Assembly: GCA_031271345.1 (NCBI GenBank)
Contig: JAISVX010000003.1
Coordinates: forward strand, 625,223-689,222
Direction of reading: 5' to 3'
Length of the DNA stretch: 64,000 bases
Origin: Lactobacillaceae bacterium
GTDB taxonomy: Bacteria > Pseudomonadota > Alphaproteobacteria > RF32 > CAG-239
The position numbers and the translations under genes were made by a program. The notes beneath the pieces were generated by a model. The model was not told the origin of the DNA, made no database searches, and was given only the letters and a program-made list of their open reading frames with translations. Position 1 is the first letter of the stretch; every line of letters begins with the position of its first letter. This document shows positions 33,995 through 41,272 of this stretch, piece by piece.

Positions 33995-34474
33995 ATGAAG
34001 AACATTCTACTTTTATCAATTTCAGTAATAACTTTAAGCGCTTGCGGGATTACCTCTTCAATTTCATCCCCTAAGGGCGAAGGACAGGTTATCTTCCACT
34101 GGGAAAAAGAAAACACGGGAATTAAAAAGTTTTCCAGAGACCATAACGAATGTATGAAACAAGCGGAAGCCTTCAGGTTTATTCCAAACTTCAAAACATG
34201 GTTTTATTCCGAAGAAGCAAGAAATGAAATCAGACCAAACTGGCATGCCGAAAAAGGCGTTTGGGCAAGTTATGTTGCCTATCCGGGCGCACAGCCTGTC
34301 GTTTTAAACTCTCTATGGCGCAATGAAGATATAAACCCGAGAAAATATCGTTTATGCATGGAAAGCAGAGGATATTGGCATAGGACTTACGATATACCTA
34401 CTGTAACCAACGTCTTTGTATACAAACCTCAATTTGTGCCAAAAGACCTTCCTCTTGACGGATATGGATTATAA
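33995..34474 (+). CDS. Small lipoprotein of unknown function
   Basis: The track starts at 33974 inside the GST gene. The ATG at 33995, one base after the GST stop, gives 159 residues with a clear lipoprotein signal (MKNILLLSISVITLSAC; lipobox LSAC). The mature part has a pair of cysteines (NECMKQAE, RLCMESRGYW) and many aromatic residues. CMxxRGY-type ends are typical of small envelope lipoproteins in alphaproteobacteria. Role unknown. Confidence 0.75.
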   Translation: MKNILLLSISVITLSACGITSSISSPKGEGQVIFHWEKENTGIKKFSRDHNECMKQAEAFRFIPNFKTWFYSEEARNEIRPNWHAEKGVWASYVAYPGAQPVVLNSLWRNEDINPRKYRLCMESRGYWHRTYDIPTVTNVFVYKPQFVPKDLPLDGYGL

Positions 34475-34508
34475 AAACAAATCTTAAAAAACGAACATAT
34501 ATCTTTAT

Positions 34509-34562
34509 ATTCTAGTCTTTATGTATAATTTATTTGATAATTATAATAAAAAAGACTAGAAT
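34509..34562. repeat. 12-bp perfect inverted repeat upstream of glycosyltransferase
   Basis: ATTCTAGTCTTT at 34509-34520 and its exact complement AAAGACTAGAAT at 34551-34562 are separated by 30 very AT-rich bases. The arms are followed by TCGTTCG. It lies between the lipoprotein and the glycosyltransferase; could be an operator, a large RNA hairpin or a terminator of the upstream operon. Confidence 0.6.
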
Positions 34563-34589
34563 TCGTTCGTTGTCGTAAATTATGGGATT

Positions 34590-35747
34590 ATGAACATGTC
34601 TAAAAATAAAAAAATAAAGCCTGTCGTCCTTCAGGTACTTCCTGAAATGGAACATGGCGGCGTAGAAGTTGGAACAACAGAAATCGCTTCGGAGCTGCAA
34701 AAACAAAAAATTCAAAACTTCGTTGCCTCAAAAGGCGGAAGAATGGTCTACCTTTTGGATAAAATCGGCGTAAAACACTTTACTCTTCCTCTAAAAAGTA
34801 AAAATCCGTTTACAATTTTAAGAAATGCCAAAGAACTGGAAAAGATAATTAAAGACAATGGCATAAACATTGTCCATGCCCGTTCGCGCGCACCGGCATG
34901 GAGCGCTTATCTCGCAGCCAAAAGAGCCGGCGTGGTTTATGTCACTACTTACCACGGGACTTATGGTCTCGGTCCTCTGGGAATAAAGAAAATTTATAAC
35001 AGAGTTATGACTTTTGGCAAAATTGTCATCGCAATATCCGAACATATAAAAAACCATATAATTGAGCATTATAAAGTCGACCCGAAAAAAATCAGACTAA
35101 TCCACAGATGCGTTAATATAAACAATTTTTCGCCAGAAAACGTTACTTCTGAAAGAATGATAAAAGCAACGGAAGAAAATCATATCCCGGAAGACAAGCA
35201 AATAATTACTCTGGTAGGAAGAATAACACGATGGAAAGGTCAGCACCTGCTGATTGAGGCTCTGCCAAAACTAAAAAACAACAATTATCATTGTTTAATC
35301 GTTGGTTCTGATCAGGGACGCAAAAAATATCGAGAAGAACTTGACGAGTTGATAAAAAAACATAATCTCGGCGGAAGAGTCCAGTTCATTGACCATAGCT
35401 TTGACATACCTGCTTTACTAATGATTTCGGATGTGGTATTATCCACAGCTATTGAGCCGGAAGCTTTTGGCCGCGCTTCTATAGAAGGTCAGGCAATGGG
35501 CAAAATAGTTCTTGCTTCAAATATCGGCGGGTCTTTAGAAAATCTGATCGACGGAGTATCTGGAAAATTGTTCGAAAGCAACAACCCGGATTCTCTAGCG
35601 GAAGCTATTGACTGGGCATTGAGCCTGAGCAATGAAGAAAGAAAGAAGATTTCAAACGCGGCAATTGAAAATGTAAGAAATAATTTCACCAAACAAATTA
35701 TGTGCGACAAGACAATTGCTGTATATAATGAAGTATTAAAAGATTAA
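34590..35747 (+). CDS. Glycosyltransferase family 4 (GT-B fold)
   Basis: A 385-residue sugar transferase. The N-terminal domain starts KPVVLQVLPEMEHGGVEVGT with the GG loop, and the C-terminal domain shows IITLVGRITRWKGQHLLIEA and then IEPEAFGRASIEGQAMGK, the GT4 motif. It resembles lipopolysaccharide core or glycan glycosyltransferases of alphaproteobacteria. It stands alone, with a terminator-like repeat before it and thrS after it (95 bases). Two in-frame ATGs (34590 and 34596) make the start uncertain by two residues. Confidence 0.88.
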   Translation: MNMSKNKKIKPVVLQVLPEMEHGGVEVGTTEIASELQKQKIQNFVASKGGRMVYLLDKIGVKHFTLPLKSKNPFTILRNAKELEKIIKDNGINIVHARSRAPAWSAYLAAKRAGVVYVTTYHGTYGLGPLGIKKIYNRVMTFGKIVIAISEHIKNHIIEHYKVDPKKIRLIHRCVNINNFSPENVTSERMIKATEENHIPEDKQIITLVGRITRWKGQHLLIEALPKLKNNNYHCLIVGSDQGRKKYREELDELIKKHNLGGRVQFIDHSFDIPALLMISDVVLSTAIEPEAFGRASIEGQAMGKIVLASNIGGSLENLIDGVSGKLFESNNPDSLAEAIDWALSLSNEERKKISNAAIENVRNNFTKQIMCDKTIAVYNEVLKD

Positions 35748-35841
35748 TTAACCCCAAAAAACCATTTTTGGTTTTAGAAAAGCAGACTGATTTTTGCAAT
35801 TAGCCTCCTCATAAAAACCAAAACAAAATGAAAGGAAAAAA

Positions 35842-37761
35842 ATGGTTGCTATAAAACTGCCTAACGGTGATGTGATGAAGTTCAATGGCGAGACCAGCGG
35901 TTTCGATATTGCGTCACAAATTGGCGCCAGCTTGGCAAAAGCTGCGCTTGCGATAAATGTTAACGGAAAACTTCAAGATTTATCAACCCCAATCACCAAG
36001 GACGCAACCATAACGATAGTAACGGCAAAAGACAAAGAGGGTTTGGATTTGCTGCGCCACTCCGCTTCACACTTAATGGCTCACGCGGTCAAAGAATTGT
36101 GGCCGGACGTGCAGGTTACTATTGGACCAGTTATTGAAAACGGTTTCTACTACGACTTTTCACGCAGAGAACCTTTTACAGTTGAAGATTTTGCTAAAAT
36201 AGAAGCAAAAATGCACGAGCTTGTTAAAAAGGATTATTCTATTGTCCGTGAAGAATGGAACCGTAACGAGGCTGTAAAATATTTCAAATCCATCGGCGAA
36301 AACTATAAGGCTGAGATTATTTCCGATTTGCCCGAAGGCGAAACCATCAGCCTATACCGCCAAGGCGACTGGGTTGATTTGTGCCGCGGACCGCACGTTC
36401 CGTCAACCGGCAAAATCGGCGACGCCTTTAAGTTGATGAAAGTTGCCGGTGCATACTGGCGCGGTGATTCCAACAACGAAATGCTCCAGCGTATTTATGC
36501 TACGGCATGGGCGAATAAGAAAGACTTGGACGCATATCTGAATATGCTGGAAGAGGCTGCCAAACGCGACCATAGAAAGCTTGGACGCGAAATGGATCTA
36601 TTCCACTTTGAGTCGGAATATGCCCCGGGTGCTGTTTTTTGGCATGACAAAGGATATAAAATCTACCGCAAGCTGATTGAATATATGCGTAACCGCCAAG
36701 AGCAAAACGGATATATTGAAATTGACACTCCACGGGTTATGGACAGAGTTCTTTGGGAAACTTCCGGACACTGGGAAAAATATGGCGAGCATAACTACTC
36801 GGGTCAGACTGAGGACGGCAAAGTTTTTTGCATTAAACCGATGAACTGCCCGGGCGGATTATTGGTGTTCAAACAAGGCATTAAATCTTACCGTGATCTT
36901 CCGTTGAAAATGGCGGAGTTTGGCAAGGTTAACCGTTATGAGGCCAGCGGAGCTTTAATGGGATTAATGCGCGTCCGCGAGTTTACTCAGGACGATGCCC
37001 ACATTTTCTGCACGCTGGACCAGCTGGAAGATGAAAGCATTAAAACTTTGGAGCTGATTTTAGACATCTATAAAGACTTTGGCTTTGAAGATGTAAAGAT
37101 TTATCTCTCAACCCGACCTGAAAAGCGTATAGGCGCGGATGAAGTATGGGATATTTCAGAAAAAGCATTGGCTAATGCTTTAACAAACCATGGCTACAAA
37201 TTTGAAATAAACGAAGGCGAAGGCGCATTTTATGGTCCCAAGCTGGAATTTATTCTGAAAGATGCAATCGGTCGCGAATGGCAGTGCGGTACGGTTCAGG
37301 TTGATATGAACCTGCCCGAGCGTTTCGATATTTCTTATATCGGCGAAGACGGAGAAAAACACAGACCCGTAATGCTGCACCGCGCATTGTTCGGCTCTAT
37401 TGAGCGTTTCCTTGGAATCTTGATTGAACATCACGCGGGACGTCTGCCTCTATGGCTGGCTCCTTTGCAGGTCGTAGTGGCTCCGATAGTCAGCGAATTT
37501 GACGGCTATGCTAACGAGGTTGCTGGGTTGCTCAGAAAATCAAAAATCTCTGTTGAAACAGATTTGCGTAATGAAAAAATCAACTACAAAATCCGTGAAC
37601 ATTCTTTGGCGAAAACCCCGATAATCGTGGTTGTCGGAGGAAAAGAAAAAGACAGCAGAACTGTGACAATCCGCCGCATTGGCTCTGAAAAACAAGAAAC
37701 TTTTGCGTTGGACGATTTCTTAAAAATGGTAACAGAAGAAGCAAAAATGCCTCACGCATAA
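35842..37761 (+). CDS. thrS: Threonyl-tRNA synthetase
   Basis: Charges tRNA-Thr. The layout is TGS domain (residues 1-62), editing domain with HSASHLMAHAV, catalytic domain with KPMNCPGGLLVFK and RVREFTQDDAHIFC, and the anticodon-binding domain (LPLWLAPLQVVVAP). The 639-residue length is typical. Arginine is mostly CGC/CGT here, unlike the AGA-rich neighbours, consistent with translational selection as in alaS and ileS. AAAGGAAAAAA precedes the ATG. Two hairpins follow the stop. Confidence 0.97.
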   Translation: MVAIKLPNGDVMKFNGETSGFDIASQIGASLAKAALAINVNGKLQDLSTPITKDATITIVTAKDKEGLDLLRHSASHLMAHAVKELWPDVQVTIGPVIENGFYYDFSRREPFTVEDFAKIEAKMHELVKKDYSIVREEWNRNEAVKYFKSIGENYKAEIISDLPEGETISLYRQGDWVDLCRGPHVPSTGKIGDAFKLMKVAGAYWRGDSNNEMLQRIYATAWANKKDLDAYLNMLEEAAKRDHRKLGREMDLFHFESEYAPGAVFWHDKGYKIYRKLIEYMRNRQEQNGYIEIDTPRVMDRVLWETSGHWEKYGEHNYSGQTEDGKVFCIKPMNCPGGLLVFKQGIKSYRDLPLKMAEFGKVNRYEASGALMGLMRVREFTQDDAHIFCTLDQLEDESIKTLELILDIYKDFGFEDVKIYLSTRPEKRIGADEVWDISEKALANALTNHGYKFEINEGEGAFYGPKLEFILKDAIGREWQCGTVQVDMNLPERFDISYIGEDGEKHRPVMLHRALFGSIERFLGILIEHHAGRLPLWLAPLQVVVAPIVSEFDGYANEVAGLLRKSKISVETDLRNEKINYKIREHSLAKTPIIVVVGGKEKDSRTVTIRRIGSEKQETFALDDFLKMVTEEAKMPHA

Positions 37762-37769
37762 AAATTCAC

Positions 37770-37790
37770 GGTTCCGCAAGGAACCCTTCT
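37770..37790 (+). terminator. Terminator of thrS
   Basis: Stem GGTTCC/GGAACC with a GCAA tetraloop followed by CTTCTTT, 8 bases after the thrS stop. Confidence 0.65.
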
Positions 37791-37800
37791 TTATAACCAG

Positions 37801-37830
37801 AAACCCTGTATTCTTATGAATACAGGGTTT
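37801..37830. terminator. Perfect 13-bp hairpin between convergent genes
   Basis: AAACCCTGTATTC, loop TTAT, complement to 37830. It can serve as a terminator for the leftward orphan at 37850 and back up the thrS terminator, but the T run is short. Confidence 0.6.
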
Positions 37831-37849
37831 AAGTTTCAAGTAAAAAGGC

Positions 37850-38362
37850 TTAGTCTGGGTACTTTTGGTCGGCTATAAGCCTTCCAGCATAAAAACCTCC
37901 CAATACCGAACCAACAACCATTCCTCCAACCGCCACAAACAACAGCAACACGGCAAGCACAGAGCTTTCCATGTCAAGTATCGCTTCGGATACCTTGAAA
38001 AGAGGATAAATCAGAACGGCAAAGAATACAAAAGCCGCTATGACGCCCCAGTTATCAGCCGTAGCTTTTTTGTTATATGCTCTCAGCACCTGTTCTTCAG
38101 ATGCGTCCTGGTCGCCGAATATATATTCTTTGCCAGACTTGAAAACATTAACAATCATACCTTCTTCAAGCTCATCGAGACTCGGATAAACGGTTTTTTC
38201 TACATCTTTGTATTTTACCCCGTTTATTGTAACATTATGCTCCGTAGTTGTTGAGCTTGACGACATCGGCATTTTCAGCGCTGCATTGTACGTCACGGTA
38301 CTTCTGGTATGCGAACTGGTGTTAATATGTTCAACAAGACCTTTTGATACAATCTTTTTCAT
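37850..38362 (-). CDS. Membrane protein with two C-terminal segments, unknown function
   Basis: A 170-residue protein, not recognised. The N-terminal half is soluble and Ser/Thr-rich (MPMSSSSTTTEHNVTINGVK, then EEGMIVNVFKSGKEYIFG, which looks like a small beta domain). Two hydrophobic segments follow (VIAAFVFFAVLIYPLF and VLAVLLLFVAVGGMVVGSVL). It resembles small inner-membrane proteins with a cytosolic beta domain. G+C is about 50 percent in 37921-37980, above the usual for the window. It lies downstream of the other orphan (38506-39036), with a terminator hairpin in between. Confidence 0.65.
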   Translation of the reverse strand: MKKIVSKGLVEHINTSSHTRSTVTYNAALKMPMSSSSTTTEHNVTINGVKYKDVEKTVYPSLDELEEGMIVNVFKSGKEYIFGDQDASEEQVLRAYNKKATADNWGVIAAFVFFAVLIYPLFKVSEAILDMESSVLAVLLLFVAVGGMVVGSVLGGFYAGRLIADQKYPD

Positions 38363-38457
38363 AAAATTATTTTTTAATTATCAATATTTTTTAATTTACT
38401 TGAGCTTATATTATACAACATATTTTAGACAAATTCAACAATGTCTTTTAAAAGGCC

Positions 38458-38483
38458 AAGAGCGCAACTGATGTTGCGCTCTT
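38458..38483 (-). terminator. Terminator of the 176-residue orphan
   Basis: Perfect 11-bp stem AAGAGCGCAAC/GTTGCGCTCTT with a 4-base loop, 22 bases past the stop; T content after it is moderate (GGCCTTTT). Confidence 0.65.
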
Positions 38484-38505
38484 ACTAGCTAAAACTGCTT
38501 CAATC

Positions 38506-39036
38506 TCAGCTAGATTTTTTTCTGGTGCTTGTTGCTTTGCTCGCTCTTGCTCCTGCTCGTGTCTTTGCTCTTTGTTTCCTTGCTTTTGCCAATTTTCTCT
38601 TCCTCAGCCACTGCTTTACTTCTTTTCTAACGCCTTGCATTGTCAAGAAGCCGCCGGCTAAAGTAAAAATCCCGCTGACAACCGAATAAATTACTTTCAT
38701 CGTGCTGGGTTTACGAGGGCGTTTGTCGTGATACCTGTCGCCTCTTGGACGCCGGTCACGTTCATAAACGCTGTCTCCAGCAGATTTATTATCGGTAGCA
38801 GCTTCATCTATCTGTACTGCATCGCCTTCGGGCGGAACAGCGATTTTTTGAGAAAATGTTTCAGGCATTGCGCTCGGAAAACTGTCAACATGGTTTATTG
38901 ATGTTAAACTGTCTTCAACGATGTCTGTTTGTGTTTCTATGACATCGGATGAGCCGCCTAAATCCAAAAACCATATACCAGACAAAGCAAGCAAGCCAAG
39001 CACCAAAAATACGATAGGCCATTTAATCTTTTTCAT
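38506..39036 (-). CDS. Membrane-anchored basic protein, unknown function
   Basis: A 176-residue protein, not recognised. One N-terminal membrane segment (WPIVFLVLGLLALSGIWFL), an acidic stretch, an Arg/Asp/Pro-rich part (RDRRPRGDRYHDKRPRKP), a second hydrophobic part (VIYSVVSGIFTLAGGFLTM) and a very basic, Lys/Arg/Ala-rich tail (KARKQRAKTRAGARASKAT). The tail could bind nucleic acid or acidic lipid. Base composition (30 of 60 G+C in 38521-38580) is higher than most neighbours. No operon partner other than the small membrane protein downstream. Confidence 0.6.
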   Translation of the reverse strand: MKKIKWPIVFLVLGLLALSGIWFLDLGGSSDVIETQTDIVEDSLTSINHVDSFPSAMPETFSQKIAVPPEGDAVQIDEAATDNKSAGDSVYERDRRPRGDRYHDKRPRKPSTMKVIYSVVSGIFTLAGGFLTMQGVRKEVKQWLRKRKLAKARKQRAKTRAGARASKATSTRKKSS

Positions 39037-39234
39037 GACATATAATTTTAGAATTATTAGAGTAAATAAAGTAACTGTCTTTTTAGACTATCACCCATTT
39101 TTGACAAAATCAACAAAAAAATCTGTTTTTTGAAAAATACATATTTTTTATGCGTAAAAATTGAATTTCGCTTATTGCAAATTATATTATAAGCTGAGGA
39201 CCTTAACAGATAAAAAACCGTTGGAGAAAAAAAC

Positions 39235-39711
39235 ATGAATATAATTATAAAAAACTTCCCAAAAGTTATCATACTGACCATGCTTTTATGTATTTTTAAC
39301 ATATCAAACGCATTATCGCAAACAACCGCCGAAATATGTCATCAGCAAGGATATAAGCTGGCTGCCTGCGACCCGGGGTTTGTATCCAGAAACCATTGCC
39401 CGAACGACGGTATGTTTTTTGAAAAATGCGTATGCGACACTGACATCTTTAAATTTAATGAAGAAAACTGCGCCTCTCCAAAAGTATTAAACGGAGAAAA
39501 ATGCGAAAACAATTACAAAAACTGTTCTTGCCCTGAAGATTATACGAAGCTTTGCGTTTCTCCATTAGTCGGAGAAGAACCGGGGTGTGAAGGAAGATAT
39601 AAACGATGCGTTTGCAAAGAAGGCTTTAGAAGCTGCTACCCAGCTATGCCCACAGCAGAATGCAGAGAAGAAACCGGCGAAATAAAATATATGGATTGTA
39701 AAGTATTCTAG
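39235..39711 (+). CDS. Secreted cysteine-rich protein
   Basis: A 158-residue protein with a signal peptide (VIILTMLLCIFNISNALS). The mature part has 16 cysteines in about 130 residues, arranged in three similar units each with a CxC pair (KCVCD, NCSCPED, RCVCKEG). Such spacing suggests disulphide-linked repeats, EGF-like in appearance though not matching the EGF consensus exactly. It is probably exported to the periplasm or beyond. GTTGGAGAAAAAAAC before the start is a fair ribosome-binding site. A monocistronic gene with its own terminator. Confidence 0.7.
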   Translation: MNIIIKNFPKVIILTMLLCIFNISNALSQTTAEICHQQGYKLAACDPGFVSRNHCPNDGMFFEKCVCDTDIFKFNEENCASPKVLNGEKCENNYKNCSCPEDYTKLCVSPLVGEEPGCEGRYKRCVCKEGFRSCYPAMPTAECREETGEIKYMDCKVF

Positions 39712-39726
39712 ATGTTTTTAAGAAAA

Positions 39727-39751
39727 AACCCTCTAGTTTTTCTAGAGGGTT
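39727..39751. terminator. Bidirectional terminator between Cys-rich gene and cold-shock gene
   Basis: Stem AACCCTCTAG/CTAGAGGGTT, loop TTTTT, T/A runs on both sides, between convergent genes. Confidence 0.85.
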
Positions 39752-39755
39752 CTTT

Positions 39756-39959
39756 TTATGCTTTCTTTAGATTTCCAGCAGAAGTTTTGCCTTTTTCTGA
39801 AATTAGCTCATAAGAAACTTTGTCGTTTTCATACAATGTTCTCATACCAGCTTTTTCAACAGCAGAAATATGTACGAATACATCTGCACCGCCATCGTCA
39901 GGTTGAATAAAACCAAAACCTTTTTTGTTGTTAAACCATTTAACAGTTCCTGTTGACAT
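39756..39959 (-). CDS. Cold-shock protein (CspA family)
   Basis: A 67-residue single cold-shock domain with RNP1 KGFGFIQPDD and RNP2 VFVHISAVEK, preceded by the usual TGTVKWFN start. It binds single-stranded RNA/DNA and acts as an RNA chaperone. Length and motifs are typical. A long stretch (192 bases) upstream has no gene and probably holds its promoter and leader. Confidence 0.93.
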   Translation of the reverse strand: MSTGTVKWFNNKKGFGFIQPDDGGADVFVHISAVEKAGMRTLYENDKVSYELISEKGKTSAGNLKKA

Positions 39960-40151
39960 ATCTATATCCTTTATAAACAGGTTAATAAAAAAAATAACAA
40001 ATCAATGTGAAAATTACTGTTCTATAAAGCACACAGGATAACTTAAAATATCTCACGGCTGCAGAAAAATAACTCCTAAATCACAGAGCCTTGCATCACT
40101 TACTATAATGCACCATATTTGAAATATTTACAAGCAATATATTTTAAAATC
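39960..40151 (-). promoter_or_regulatory. Upstream region of cold-shock gene, long leader likely
   Basis: No ORF. A TATAGT box at about 40103-40108 would give a leader of around 135 bases before the cold-shock ATG. Long structured leaders are known to control CspA translation by temperature, but I did not resolve a structure. Confidence 0.35.
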
Positions 40152-41267
40152 TTACACGCCGCGCTTTTTTCTAATATCGCTGATGGCTTCGTCAATATAG
40201 CCCCTGATATTGTCGCCAAACGTTTCCCTTATATAAATCGTCACTTCCGACGGTTTTTCAACAAATCTTTCCGCTTGAGACTGCGCCTGCAGAAGCTCCT
40301 CTATTTTTAGAGCCTTTTCAAGAGCGTCGCGTTTTTGAGCCGCTTTGGGAGCGCCGGAAACCGAAGCGATATTAAACCAAACATGCGCTTCGTAAATATT
40401 TTGGGTATAAACCACGCCGTTTACCAGAATATCCCCAAGTTCGGTCATTGCCTCAAGGTTCCCCTGATTAGCCGCCGCGCTCAAAAACTTGACGGCATTG
40501 CCATAGTTTTTCGCGACACCTTCTCCGTTTATGTACATGTTTGCAAGAATATACTGCGCATCATCATAATTGCGTCCCGCCGCTTCTCTCATCAAAGAAA
40601 AAGCTTTGCGCAAATCTCTTTTCACCCCAAAACCTTTATAATACGCATATCCAAGCATAAACTGAGCCGTAGGATTCGCATCATTTGCGGCAATTTCAAA
40701 CAATGACACTGCCCGCGAATAGTTTTTCGGCAGTCCCATTCCCGTCAAATAAATAAAAGCCAGATTAACCGCTGCCTCATTATTTCCCAGCGACACCGCT
40801 TTTTCAAACATCTGAGCAGCCTTAACGGTGCTTCTTTCCGTTCCGATACCGCTATAATACAAGCTGCCAAGATTATTAACCGCTATTTTATCATCTTGTT
40901 CAGCGGCTAAAGAATAGTAATGAAAGGCTTTTTTATAATCCTGAGGAATATCTTTATCACCGTACAAATATATGTATCCAAGCAAAAGCTGGGAGTCAAC
41001 GCTTCCCGCCTCCGCTTCTTTTACCAATCTGCTTTCTACTGTTTCGCCTTCTTCAAGCCTTACGCTGGTATCTTCTTTTTTTCCAAAGCTAAACTTCATA
41101 AAAGAAAAAATGCCTCTTCCCTCTTTGGCTTCTTCAATTACCTTTGAATCTTCTTTTTTTGGGTTCAAATCTTTAAGCGGGTCTTGACCGATGTCAATAA
41201 CCGGCTGCGCGTTTACGGCGACAGCATAAAAAACTCCACACAACAAAACAGCAGCAAATCTAATCAT
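40152..41267 (-). CDS. Exported Sel1-repeat (TPR-like) protein
   Basis: A 371-residue protein with a signal peptide (MIRFAAVLLCGVFYAVAVNA). From about residue 95 it has six to seven Sel1-like repeats of 36 residues, e.g. LGYIYLYGDKDIPQDYKKAF, NLGSLYYSGIGTERSTVKAA, LAFIYLTGMGLPKNYSRAVS and LGYAYYKGFGVKRDLRKAFS. Such solenoids bind partner proteins in the envelope. The final 60 residues are helical with a Gln/Glu-rich part. It is 5 bases downstream of the 757-residue gene and probably expressed with it. Confidence 0.88.
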   Translation of the reverse strand: MIRFAAVLLCGVFYAVAVNAQPVIDIGQDPLKDLNPKKEDSKVIEEAKEGRGIFSFMKFSFGKKEDTSVRLEEGETVESRLVKEAEAGSVDSQLLLGYIYLYGDKDIPQDYKKAFHYYSLAAEQDDKIAVNNLGSLYYSGIGTERSTVKAAQMFEKAVSLGNNEAAVNLAFIYLTGMGLPKNYSRAVSLFEIAANDANPTAQFMLGYAYYKGFGVKRDLRKAFSLMREAAGRNYDDAQYILANMYINGEGVAKNYGNAVKFLSAAANQGNLEAMTELGDILVNGVVYTQNIYEAHVWFNIASVSGAPKAAQKRDALEKALKIEELLQAQSQAERFVEKPSEVTIYIRETFGDNIRGYIDEAISDIRKKRGV

Positions 41268-41272
41268 TTAAT

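Noticed and set aside
35842-37761. thrS as a horizontally acquired gene because of CGN-rich arginine codons
   Set aside because: alaS and ileS show the same CGN preference, so high expression explains it better.
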